Of a stretch of DNA of 8,014 nt, positions 1 through 6,361 are shown piece after piece (the stretch's first letter is position 1; each line of letters begins with the position of its first letter). Origin of the DNA: Phycisphaerae bacterium. GTDB lineage: Bacteria; Planctomycetota; Phycisphaerae; Sedimentisphaerales; Anaerohalosphaeraceae. Where the stretch lies: the NCBI GenBank assembly GCA_003567095.1, contig PXAQ01000018.1, positions 1 to 8,014 on the forward strand. The letters run 5' to 3'. The notes under the pieces were generated by a model. The model searched no databases. It was not told the origin of the DNA and worked only from the letters and a program-made list of their open reading frames with translations. A program made the translations under genes and the position numbers.

Positions 1-5
1 TATTT

Positions 6-1007
6 CTATACTTCTTTGGCATCGATCCAGTTCATCATTTTTCGCAGCTTGCGCCCGACCACCTCAAGCTGACTGCCGTAGTCTTTTTCATACAGGGCGT
101 TGAAGTTCTTCATCCCGTTCTGGAACTCGCCGACCCATTCCTTGGCAAACTGACCGCTGGTGATCTCGTCGAGGATCTTTTTCATCTCGGCTTTGGTCTG
201 GTCGGTGATGATCCGCGGCCCGCGGGACAGATCGCCGTATTCGGCGGTATTGGAAATGCTGTAGCGCATATAGCTCATCCCGCCCTGATACATCAGATCG
301 ACAATGAGCTTGACCTCGTGCATACATTCAAAGTAGGCAATCTCCGGCTGGTAGCCCGCCTCGACGAGCGTTTCAAAGCCGGCCTTGATCAGCGCCGTCA
401 GGCCGCCGCACAGGACGACCTGTTCGCCGAACAGGTCGGTTTCGGTCTCTTCCTTGAAGGTTGTCTCGATAATGCCTGCTCGTGCGCCGCCGATGCCGTT
501 GGCCCAGGCCAAGGCGACCGGTTTGGCGCTGCCGTCAGGGTCGGTATGCACCGCGATCAGACAGGGTACGCCGCCGCCTTTTTCGTACTCGCTGCGCACC
601 AGGTGGCCCGGGCCCTTTGGGGCGATCATCACCACGCCGACCCCCTCGGGCGGCTTGATGTAGCCGAAATGCACATTAAAGCCGTGGCAAAAGCCCAATA
701 CCTGCCCGGGCTTGAGATTGGGCTTGATAGCGGATTCATAGACCTTTGCCTGCAGCTCGTCGGGCAGCGTGATAATAATCAGTGCTGCGCCGTCCATCGC
801 TTTGTCAATAGCTGCCGGCGAAAATCCGTGCTCTTGGGCCAGCGTAAAGTTGGCGGTCCCTTCCAGCTCGGCCACCGCCACCTCGATCCCGCTGTCCCTC
901 AGGTTCTGACTGTGGGCGTGGCCCTGGCTGCCGTAGCCGATCACGCAGACTTTTTTGCCCGATAACGCATCAATCGGGGCATCCTGTTCATAAAAAAGCG
1001 TTGCCAT
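6..1007 (-). CDS. ilvC: Ketol-acid reductoisomerase, class I (short form)
   Basis: Converts 2-acetolactate or 2-aceto-2-hydroxybutyrate to the dihydroxy acid by Mg2+-dependent alkyl migration and NAD(P)H reduction, in valine, isoleucine and leucine synthesis (cytoplasm). Seen: an N-terminal Rossmann fold with [13 protein letters not shown] at about residues 24-36, the [10 protein letters not shown] segment with the active-site His near 108, metal-ligand motif DLFGEQ (Asp191, Glu195), and the C-terminal knotted domain with [19 protein letters not shown] and NTAEYGD. At 333 residues it matches the class I length. The frame extends to a GTG at 1016, but GGAG at 1019-1022 is only 2 nt from that codon and 11 nt from the ATG at 1005-1007, so the ATG (MATLFYEQD) is chosen. 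The stop is TAG at 6-8. It is last of the visible ilvB-ilvN-ilvC series, 39 nt after ilvN, so probably cotranscribed. Odd: the loop after the second Rossmann strand reads AELEGTAN, lacking the Arg and Ser residues usual for NADPH binding. Confidence 0.97.
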   Translation of the reverse strand: MATLFYEQDAPIDALSGKKVCVIGYGSQGHAHSQNLRDSGIEVAVAELEGTANFTLAQEHGFSPAAIDKAMDGAALIIITLPDELQAKVYESAIKPNLKPGQVLGFCHGFNVHFGYIKPPEGVGVVMIAPKGPGHLVRSEYEKGGGVPCLIAVHTDPDGSAKPVALAWANGIGGARAGIIETTFKEETETDLFGEQVVLCGGLTALIKAGFETLVEAGYQPEIAYFECMHEVKLIVDLMYQGGMSYMRYSISNTAEYGDLSRGPRIITDQTKAEMKKILDEITSGQFAKEWVGEFQNGMKNFNALYEKDYGSQLEVVGRKLRKMMNWIDAKEV

Positions 1008-1018
1008 AGTACTCACAT

Positions 1019-1022
1019 CTCC
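1019..1022 (-). promoter_or_regulatory. Ribosome binding site deciding the ilvC start
   Basis: GGAG on the minus strand lies 11 nt before the ATG at 1005-1007 but only 2 nt before the in-frame GTG at 1014-1016. The spacing favours the ATG. Confidence 0.6.
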
Positions 1023-1046
1023 ACGAAGTTTATGTTTTGCTGTTTC

Positions 1047-1541
1047 TTACAGTTCGGTTTTCGACCGCGCCTGGCGGGCCATGGCCACGGTTCCGGTGCG
1101 GACCATACTTTTGATCCCGTACGGTCGGCAGGTCTCGATGAAGGCCTCGATCTTGCTTTCCGGACCGGCGATTTCTACCATAACGTATTTTTGGGCAATG
1201 TCCACAACTTTTCCGTTGAACATCTCAATCAAAGCCATTAACTCCGGTCTTTTTTCAGGAACACAGGTAACACTGATCAGCATCAGGTCGCGGGCGACCA
1301 CGTCCTGCCCGACGAAATCCTGTACCTTGACGACCGCGACGATCTTGGCAAGCTGCTTTCGCACCTGCTCGACGACCCGATCGTCGCCGATAACGACGAT
1401 GGTCATTCGACTCAACGAGGGGTCGTCGGTGCGCCCGACGGCCAGCGAGTCAATGTTAAACGCCCGCGCCGCGAACATCCCCGCCACATGCGCCAAAACA
1501 CCCGGCTTGTTTAAGACCAATGCACTCAATATATGCTTCAT
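1047..1541 (-). CDS. ilvN: Acetolactate synthase small (regulatory) subunit
   Basis: Regulatory subunit that activates the catalytic IlvB subunit and usually confers valine feedback inhibition; cytoplasmic. Seen: an N-terminal ACT domain (about residues 3-75) beginning MKHILSALVLNKPGVLAHV and including FNIDSLAVGRTDDPSLSRMT, followed by the C-terminal domain with REL-type segment ARDLMLISV and the FNGKVVDIA...VMVEIAG region. At 164 residues it is normal for the family. Asn11, Gly14 and Asn29, the positions where E. coli IlvH substitutions are known to relieve valine inhibition, are all present, so the enzyme is inferred to be valine sensitive. The frame can extend to a TTG at 1563-1565, but GGAG at 1548-1551 sits 6 nt before the ATG at 1539-1541, which also matches the family N-terminus. 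Stop TAA at 1047-1049. It lies 107 nt after ilvB and 39 nt before ilvC. Confidence 0.96.
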   Translation of the reverse strand: MKHILSALVLNKPGVLAHVAGMFAARAFNIDSLAVGRTDDPSLSRMTIVVIGDDRVVEQVRKQLAKIVAVVKVQDFVGQDVVARDLMLISVTCVPEKRPELMALIEMFNGKVVDIAQKYVMVEIAGPESKIEAFIETCRPYGIKSMVRTGTVAMARQARSKTEL

Positions 1542-1547
1542 CTCTAT

Positions 1548-1551
1548 CTCC
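1548..1551 (-). promoter_or_regulatory. Ribosome binding site deciding the ilvN start
   Basis: GGAG on the minus strand, 6 nt before the ATG at 1539-1541. It lies inside the upstream extension that would start at TTG 1565, which argues against that extension. Confidence 0.75.
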
Positions 1552-1574
1552 AGATAAAATATCAATACTGAAAA

Positions 1575-1634
1575 ATCAAAAAAGCGGACGGCCTTTCCGG
1601 CCGGACTTGCCTTTTTTTATTTTTGCTTTTTGAT
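1575..1634. repeat. Nested inverted repeat in the ilvB-ilvN spacer
   Basis: The outer arms are ATCAAAAAAGC (1575-1585) and GCTTTTTGAT (1625-1634), complementary with one bulged base. Inside is a GC hairpin, CGGCC (1589-1593) and GGCCG (1599-1603), with a 5-nt loop. Read on the minus (transcribed) strand, the GC hairpin is followed after a few bases by TTTTTT, so it could act as a weak intrinsic terminator or an intra-operon attenuator. T runs on both sides would also allow plus-strand termination. The minus strand upstream of it (to 1648) shows short A-rich near-tandem units (AAAAAGCAAA...), more like an intergenic repeat than an engineered-looking terminator. Function uncertain. Confidence 0.5.
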
Positions 1635-1648
1635 CTTTGCTTTTTTTC

Positions 1649-3367
1649 TTACGCCATTTCAAAGATGTCCAGCCCATCCATTTCATGCAGGCTCTTGCCG
1701 GCCGGAACCATCGGCCAGACATTCTCTTCCGGATCGACGTGGAAGTCGGCCACGACGGGGCGGGTTTCGCTGAGCATCTGCTCAATAGCTGCCGGGACTT
1801 GTTCTTTCTTTTTAACCGTAATGCCCACGGCGCCAAAGGCCTCGGCCAGTCTCGCAAAATCGGGATTCTTCAGCGAGCTTTTCGAATACCGCTTGCCGTA
1901 AAACAATTCCTGCCACTGACGCACCATGCCCATAAAGCCGTTGTTCAGCAGACAGACCTTGATCGGCAGCTCGTACATCACCGCCGTGGACAGCTCGGTC
2001 AGGGTCATATTAAAGCTGCTGTCGCCGTCGATATCAATGACCGTCTGGTCGGGACAGGCCAGCTTGGCGCCGATGGCCGCCGGCAGTCCGAAGCCCATCG
2101 TGCCCAGCCCGCCGGAGGTGATAAACTGCCGCGGACGGTGGTATTTGTAAAACTGCGCTGCCCACATCTGATGCTGGCCGACGCCGGTACAGACCAGCGC
2201 CTCGCCGTCGGTCTGGCGGTGCAGCTCTTCGATGACGGACTGCGGCTTGATGACATCGGCCTGACGGTCAAAGCGGAACGGGTGCCGCGCCTTCCAGCTT
2301 GCGATCTGCTCGAACCAGTCCTTGCGCGGGCGATATTCGACCTCATTGGCCATCGCCTCCAGCACCCGACGGGCATCGCCAACCACCGGGATATCGACGT
2401 TGACATTCTTGGCGATACTGGACGGGTCCAGATCAATATGGACAATCCGGGCGTGCGGGGCAAAGTTGGTCAGGGCGCCGGTGACGCGGTCGTCGAATCG
2501 CGCGCCGACCGAGATCAGCAAGTCGCAGTTCTGCACCGCATAATTGGCATATGCAGAGCCGTGCATCCCCAGCATATCCAGCGATTCGGGCCGGGTCTGG
2601 TCGTAGGCGCCCAGCGCCATCAGCGTCATCGTCACCGGGATATTGGCTTTTTTGGCAAGATCGCGCAGCGCCTGGCTGGCGCCGGAGATGATCACGCCGC
2701 CGCCGACATACAGCACCGGCCTTTTGGCTTCGTTGATTGCCTTGGCCGCGGTGGCAATCTGGCGGGCGTGGCCCTGATAGCGCACTTTAAAGCCGGGCAG
2801 CTGGATCTTCTCTTTGGGTGGGATCGGGCACTGGGCGATCTGCATATCGACCGGCACATCGATCAGCACCGGCCCGGGGCGGCCGGTCTGAGCGATATAA
2901 AACGCCTCCCGGAAGGCTTGGGCCAGTTCATTGGGGTTTTTGACAATCACGTTGTGCTTGGTGATCGGACGGGTGATGCCGGTCGTATCGGCCTCCTGAA
3001 AGGCGTCGTTGCCGATCAGGTCGGTGCGCACCTGCCCGGTGATGGCCACCATCGGCGTCGAGTCCATCATCGCCGTGGCCAGCCCCGTGGTCAGGTTGGT
3101 CGAGCCCGGCCCAGAGGTCGCCACGACCACGCCGACCTTGCCGGTCGCCCGGGCATAGGCGTCGGCCATGTGGCAGCCGCCCTGTTCATGGCGGGGAATG
3201 ATAAAGTTGATCGGCGCATCGTAGAGCTTGTCGAAAAACGGCAGTACCACGCCGCCCAGATAGCCGAACATCGTCTCGACACCCTGCTCCAGCAGCATAT
3301 CGACCATCACCTGGCTGCCCGGCTTGTACACCGTGGCAGAGTCAGGGTTTGTAAGGGATTGACTCAT
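1649..3367 (-). CDS. ilvB: Acetolactate synthase large (catalytic) subunit
   Basis: ThDP-dependent enzyme condensing two pyruvates to acetolactate, or pyruvate plus 2-ketobutyrate to acetohydroxybutyrate: the first common step of the pathway. Seen in order: the N-terminal PYR domain with catalytic Glu61 in IPRHEQGG and MADAYARATGKVGV; the central domain with VGARFDDRVTG and IVHIDLDPSSIAKN; and the C-terminal ThDP domain with IDGDSSF through LLNN (about 446-476) and GMVRQWQELFYGKRYS. At 572 residues the length is typical. The IlvB/IlvG/IlvI-like sequence and adjacent ilvN separate it from the catabolic enzyme or other ThDP enzymes. The start ATG at 3365-3367 is preceded by AGGAGA (3374-3379) at a 6-nt spacing. 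First gene of the minus-strand arm, behind a long leader. Odd: the usual G-Y/I-P-G-G motif reads GYLGG (Leu37). Confidence 0.97.
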   Translation of the reverse strand: MSQSLTNPDSATVYKPGSQVMVDMLLEQGVETMFGYLGGVVLPFFDKLYDAPINFIIPRHEQGGCHMADAYARATGKVGVVVATSGPGSTNLTTGLATAMMDSTPMVAITGQVRTDLIGNDAFQEADTTGITRPITKHNVIVKNPNELAQAFREAFYIAQTGRPGPVLIDVPVDMQIAQCPIPPKEKIQLPGFKVRYQGHARQIATAAKAINEAKRPVLYVGGGVIISGASQALRDLAKKANIPVTMTLMALGAYDQTRPESLDMLGMHGSAYANYAVQNCDLLISVGARFDDRVTGALTNFAPHARIVHIDLDPSSIAKNVNVDIPVVGDARRVLEAMANEVEYRPRKDWFEQIASWKARHPFRFDRQADVIKPQSVIEELHRQTDGEALVCTGVGQHQMWAAQFYKYHRPRQFITSGGLGTMGFGLPAAIGAKLACPDQTVIDIDGDSSFNMTLTELSTAVMYELPIKVCLLNNGFMGMVRQWQELFYGKRYSKSSLKNPDFARLAEAFGAVGITVKKKEQVPAAIEQMLSETRPVVADFHVDPEENVWPMVPAGKSLHEMDGLDIFEMA

Positions 3368-3793
3368 AAACAGTCTCCTGAAAAAAACGTAGGCTTAACT
3401 CCTGTTAGTTTTTGCGTAAACTTCTCGTAAAAAATGACTCAAATGAATTCCAGTCGGGTTGCAGGTGCCGGTGATGGGGGCTGAAAGCAAGGGGCGGTCC
3501 GGTTCAAAGAGCGCAGAACCCTTCCCCAGTTGGTCCACACCGCAGAAAATGACCGCGCGCACCTGGCACGTGAGAAATGATAACGCCCCTGTCAAATTGT
3601 CAGTTATCCTGATCAACATCTCGTTATTCCAGCCTCTGCGGGGTATCGGGCGTTGCCAACCGACCCGCCTGGTCGCGCCGAGCGAACAAGCTGATCTGGC
3701 CGGGATACGAGAGCCCAACCACAGAACCAAAACCACACTCACATTGTCGTGTTTCAGGCCAAGACGCCGGGCACCTGTGCCGAACGCCTTGGA
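3368..3793 (-). promoter_or_regulatory. Long 5' leader of ilvB (about 425 nt)
   Basis: This is the predicted untranslated leader from the start point implied by the promoter at 3800-3828 down to the ilvB start. Several hairpins can be drawn: GGCA-CAGG-TGCC near 3770-3785, CGACC/GGTCG near 3660-3676, and a weak one at 3436-3455 followed by six T. A frame opening at GTG 3740-3742 begins MSVVLVLWL, rich in Val and Leu codons, but it has no clear Shine-Dalgarno and runs on to TAA at 3395-3397 (115 codons), unlike a classic short leader peptide. No T-box specifier/antiterminator signature (TGG-ACCGCG type) was found. An attenuating role is an inference only; a missed short gene is the alternative. 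Confidence 0.45.
3429..3455 (-). terminator. Weak hairpin plus T run in the ilvB leader
   Basis: On the minus strand, GACT (3455-3452) pairs with AGTC (3439-3436). An inner GAA/TTT pairing continues after one mismatch, with a 4-nt loop. Six T residues follow at 3434-3429. The stem is short and AT-rich, so it would be a weak terminator. It lies about 60 nt upstream of ilvB, where a regulated attenuator could sit. Confidence 0.3.
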
Positions 3794-3799
3794 ATTGAT

Positions 3800-3828
3800 A
3801 CAATATCATTGTTAACCGGGGATGTCAA
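3800..3828 (-). promoter_or_regulatory. Predicted sigma70-type promoter of ilvB
   Basis: On the minus strand a perfect -35 TTGACA (3828-3823) is followed by a 17-nt spacer and a -10-like TATTGT (3805-3800, 4 of 6 consensus matches). Just upstream of the -35, positions 3829-3847 are entirely A/T apart from one base, resembling an UP element. It points toward ilvB with no other gene between. The predicted start point is near 3793. Confidence 0.6.
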
Positions 3829-3912
3829 ACAATTTATATATTTTTTTCCGGGCAATCGCCTACCCTGCAGCGTATGCAAAAAGCCGACATGCGTCAGGGG
3901 CTATATGCAGGC

Positions 3913-3971
3913 CCGACTGTGATCTAAGGTATGAAAGTCGGATAATCTGTTGCATGTTTTTTTCATGCGAC
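3913..3971. other. Two hairpins in the inter-promoter region
   Basis: CCGACT (3913-3918) pairs with AGTCGG (3936-3941). A second stem, GTTGCATG (3949-3956) with CATGCGAC (3964-3971), has 8 pairs (one G-U in RNA) around a loop of seven T. T-rich sequence follows (3981-3998). The stretch 3829-4011 has no convincing gene. An open frame from ATG 3822 (64 codons) has no family resemblance and a poorly placed ribosome site. The hairpins might belong to a small RNA or be plain palindromes. Confidence 0.35.
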
Positions 3972-4011
3972 TGCCTTGGCTTTTTGTCAACTTTTTTTGC
4001 CCTTCAGCCGA

Positions 4012-4017
4012 TATAAT
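4012..4017 (+). promoter_or_regulatory. Candidate -10 box for the PilZ gene
   Basis: A perfect TATAAT. The best upstream hexamer, TTGTCA at 3984-3989, is 22 nt away, too far for a standard -35. Closer windows match poorly. If used, transcription would start near 4024, giving an 88-nt leader before the ATG at 4112. Confidence 0.4.
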
Positions 4018-4111
4018 GACGGGCGAACTCCTGTTTGAAAGGGATTTTAAAGTCCGCGTGGCATGGACTTTGTATAGACAACCTTATGGATGAAAGGACA
4101 CAGGTGACGGT

Positions 4112-4504
4112 ATGCGGATTGCAAAGGATTCTGACGAAGGACTTTTTGCCCCCTTTCAAATGGACAGTTCTGCGACGGATCGTGAGCGCAGGCGAAATCG
4201 CCGCCAGCGGCTTGAATTGTCGATTTTTTGCCAAAAGGTCGGGGCTCAGGACGTGCGGCTGCTCAGCGGCAGCACTGTCAATGTCAGTCCCGGCGGCGCG
4301 CTGATTGCGATGCCGGGCACAGCCCTGCGGGATGGCGAGTTGGTCAGCGTCGAAATGACCACTCCCTCTGACCGCGGGCAGCTCGGCCGGAGATGCTTTT
4401 CCGGGTATGCCCGTGTCGTACGCATTGATCCGGCCGCTGGCTGTACCGGCAACCGAAACCATATCGCCTTGGAGTTCTGCGAATCCTCTCGGTTCACGAT
4501 GTAG
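4112..4504 (+). CDS. Small PilZ-domain protein, probable c-di-GMP receptor
   Basis: A 130-residue protein that looks like a stand-alone PilZ domain, a beta-barrel that binds cyclic di-GMP and usually relays it to a partner protein. Seen: an Arg-rich entry segment ERRRNRRQRLEL (residues 25-36), which supplies the RxxxR element (Arg26/Arg30 or Arg27/Arg31). Then the second motif NVSPGG (residues 57-62), matching the family (D/N)xSxxG pattern, and beta strands FSGYARVVRI and HIALEFCE. No signal peptide or membrane segment is visible. The start ATG 4112 has AGGTGA at 4102-4107. It is transcribed toward leuA but separated from it by 271 nt, and leuA appears to have its own promoter, so a functional link to leucine synthesis is not shown. 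Its target is unknown. A long frame on the opposite strand is regarded as a shadow. Confidence 0.8.
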   Translation: MRIAKDSDEGLFAPFQMDSSATDRERRRNRRQRLELSIFCQKVGAQDVRLLSGSTVNVSPGGALIAMPGTALRDGELVSVEMTTPSDRGQLGRRCFSGYARVVRIDPAAGCTGNRNHIALEFCESSRFTM

Positions 4505-4570
4505 GGCCGGGCTGTCAAAAACGTCCACGCTGGCCCCATAATGTGCTTGCAAAACGGCGACTGAAGGGAT

Positions 4571-4663
4571 ATGCTCAGGGTTGTGAAACCGTGCTGTACA
4601 GTGTGTCTCTACCTTGAACCCGACGTTGTCGGCCGGGTTATTCTGCGCCCTTGCGGCGCGTAA
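4571..4663 (+). CDS. Possible short leader peptide upstream of leuA (speculative)
   Basis: A 30-codon frame from ATG 4571 to TAA 4661-4663. Eleven of its 30 residues are Leu, Val or Ile, as in DVVGRVIL near the end. AAGGG at 4564-4568 is only 2 nt from the ATG, which is tight for a ribosome site. The 3' part overlaps two possible stems, AACCCG/CGGGTT (4617-4639) and GCGCC/GGCGC (4645-4659), and seven T follow at 4694-4700. A leucine-responsive attenuator is one reading; chance is the other. No good promoter upstream was found (only CATAAT at 4537-4542 without a -35). The rest of 4505-4775 shows nothing else but the leuA promoter. Confidence 0.2.
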   Translation: MLRVVKPCCTVCLYLEPDVVGRVILRPCGA

Positions 4664-4709
4664 ACTCTCAAAAATCCTCACCAAAACCTCTCGTTTTTTT
4701 AGTTTGCAG

Positions 4710-4738
4710 TGGAAATATGCGCTCGTTTTTGACATAAT
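4710..4738 (+). promoter_or_regulatory. Candidate leuA promoter
   Basis: TGGAAA (4710-4715), a 17-nt spacer and CATAAT (4733-4738; 5 of 6 to the -10 consensus) would start transcription near 4745, 31 nt before leuA. An overlapping perfect TTGACA at 4729-4734 could instead act as a -35, but no good -10 lies at the right distance from it. Either way the signal lies just before the leuA ribosome site. Confidence 0.45.
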
Positions 4739-4775
4739 GGGCGCTTCTTTTACCAGATAGATTGGAGAAATCCTT

Positions 4776-6329
4776 ATGTCAGCGGAAAATGTGGTTATCT
4801 TTGACACGACGCTTCGGGACGGTGAGCAGTCGCCCGGTGCGGCCTTGTCGATCAGTGAAAAACTCGAAATCGCCCATCAATTGGCGAAAATGGGCGTGGA
4901 TGTGATTGAGGCCGGGTTTCCGGTCTCATCGCCGGCGCAGTTTGAGGCGACGCGGCTGTGCGCCGAGCAGGTGGTCGGGCCGGTGACCTGCGGCCTGGCG
5001 CGGGCCAACCAAAAGGACATTGACGCGGCGGGCAAGGCCCTGGCCGCAGCCGGCAAGCGGCGCATCCACACGTTTATCGCCACTAGCCCCATTCACATGG
5101 AGCACAAGCTTCGCAAAACGCCCGATCAGGTGCTGAAAATGGCGGTCGAGGCCATTCACATGGCGCGGCAGTACACCGACGATGTGGAGTTTTCGCCGGA
5201 GGATGCCTGTCGCAGCGAGATGAGCTTCTTGTATGAGATCTTGGCCGCGGTCATCGAGGCCGGGGCGACGACGCTGAATATTCCCGATACGGTGGGGTAT
5301 GTATTGCCGTACGAATACGGGCAGGTCATCGCCAATCTCAAGCAGCATGTCAAAGGCATCGACAAGGCCGTGCTCAGCACGCACTGTCATAATGACCTGG
5401 GTGTGGCCACGGCCAACTCGCTGGCCGGGGTGCGCAACGGCGCCCGGCAGGTGGAATGCACCATCAACGGCATCGGCGAACGGGCCGGCAATGCGGCGAT
5501 GGAAGAAATTGTGATGGCACTCCATACACGCCAGGATTTTTTCGACGGCCAGGTCACGACCCGCATCAACACACGGGAAATTTTCCGCACCAGCCAGTTG
5601 GTCTCGCAGTTGACCGGGTTTGTGATTCAGCCGAACAAGGCGATTGTCGGCAAGAATGCCTTTGCCCACGAGTCGGGCATACATGTGGACGGTATTCTCA
5701 AGCATCGCGAGACTTATGAGATTATGACCCCCGAGCTGATCGGCCTGAGCGGCTCACGGATGGTACTGGGGCGGCATTCCGGACGCGCCGGCTTTATGGA
5801 TCGCTGCCGGCAGTTGGGCTATCAACTGACCGATAAGGAAAGCCTGGCGGCGTATGAAAAGTTTCTGGAGATCGCCGACAAGAAAAAGGAAGTCTTTGAC
5901 GAGGATATCGCAGCGATTATCAACGACGAAGTGCGCACGGTCGAGCAGACGTATGTACTGGAGTATCTGAATGTCACCAGCGGCACCGGGACCATTCCGA
6001 CCGGGACGGTGCGCATTCGGACAACCGGCGATGCTGTGCATCAGGCCGCGGCCTGCGGCGACGGGCCGGTCGATGCGGCCTACGAGGCGATTCGCTTGGC
6101 GACGGGGCAAACCCCGGAGCTGGAGAACTACTCCATGCGGGCGATCACCGGCGGTAAAGAGGCGATGGGCGAGGCGACAGTACGCGTCAAAGACGGCAAC
6201 GGCCGCAGTTATATCGGCCGCGGCGCATCGACCGATATCGTCGAGGCCAGCGCCAAAGCGTACCTGGATGCGATCAATCGCATGGTCGCCTGTGTGGGAA
6301 CCAGCGAAGACGAAAAAGCGCCACTTTAG
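4776..6329 (+). CDS. leuA: 2-isopropylmalate synthase
   Basis: Condenses acetyl-CoA with 2-ketoisovalerate to 2-isopropylmalate, the committed step of leucine synthesis. Seen: a TIM-barrel catalytic domain opening with FDTTLRDGEQSPG (residues 9-21), then STHCHNDLG and NGIGERAGN, which give metal ligands Asp15, His203, His205 and Asn239. Linker subdomains include NKAIVGKNAFAHESGIHVDG and LGRHSGRAG. A C-terminal LeuA regulatory domain (about 395-510), with YSMRAITGGKEAMGEATVRV, normally binds leucine for feedback inhibition. At 517 residues it has the full length of bacterial LeuA. The HAESGIH-type motif and the regulatory domain favour LeuA over homocitrate or citramalate synthase, although citramalate synthase of the LeuA type is a close relative. 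Start ATG 4776 with GGAG at 4764-4767, 8 nt upstream. leuC follows after 286 nt of disturbed spacer. Confidence 0.96.
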   Translation: MSAENVVIFDTTLRDGEQSPGAALSISEKLEIAHQLAKMGVDVIEAGFPVSSPAQFEATRLCAEQVVGPVTCGLARANQKDIDAAGKALAAAGKRRIHTFIATSPIHMEHKLRKTPDQVLKMAVEAIHMARQYTDDVEFSPEDACRSEMSFLYEILAAVIEAGATTLNIPDTVGYVLPYEYGQVIANLKQHVKGIDKAVLSTHCHNDLGVATANSLAGVRNGARQVECTINGIGERAGNAAMEEIVMALHTRQDFFDGQVTTRINTREIFRTSQLVSQLTGFVIQPNKAIVGKNAFAHESGIHVDGILKHRETYEIMTPELIGLSGSRMVLGRHSGRAGFMDRCRQLGYQLTDKESLAAYEKFLEIADKKKEVFDEDIAAIINDEVRTVEQTYVLEYLNVTSGTGTIPTGTVRIRTTGDAVHQAAACGDGPVDAAYEAIRLATGQTPELENYSMRAITGGKEAMGEATVRVKDGNGRSYIGRGASTDIVEASAKAYLDAINRMVACVGTSEDEKAPL

Positions 6330-6334
6330 CCGGG

Positions 6335-6361
6335 AAAAGCATTAAATCATAAGCACTAAAT
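6335..6361 (+). repeat. Left arm of inverted repeat around the IVP remnant
   Basis: This 27-bp arm matches the reverse complement of 6553-6579 at 23 of 27 positions. It contains AAGCATTAAA and AAGCACTAAA, two near-copies of a 10-bp unit. It starts 5 bases after the leuA stop and runs straight into the decayed IVP frame, so the sequence that once separated them seems to be lost. Confidence 0.7.

Noticed and set aside
1637..3430. 597-codon open frame on the plus strand, antisense to ilvB and longer than ilvB itself
   Set aside because: Its product is His/Arg/Asp/Gly-rich without any recognisable domain, and it mirrors a clear ilvB gene with all family motifs. Long antisense frames are common opposite GC-rich genes.
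3395..3742. 115-codon minus-strand frame as a real protein gene
   Set aside because: No ATG or Shine-Dalgarno, no recognisable domain, and it lies within the predicted ilvB leader. Kept only as a possible regulatory frame.
3368..3793. T-box riboswitch upstream of ilvB
   Set aside because: The conserved antiterminator sequence (TGG-ACCGCG type) and a strong terminator were not found on the minus strand.
3822..4016. 64-codon plus-strand frame between the divergent promoters
   Set aside because: The only purine-rich stretch (GGGG) abuts the ATG, the composition is odd (many Cys, Phe and Arg), and it overlaps hairpins. No support as a gene.
4004..4807. 267-codon minus-strand frame spanning the PilZ gene, its flanks and the start of leuA
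   Set aside because: No family resemblance; it covers the leuA promoter and start as well as the opposite strand of a frame with clear PilZ motifs.
5456..5719. Other open frames within leuA, leuC, ilvC and ilvN on either strand
   Set aside because: All are shadows of genes whose family motifs are complete in another frame.
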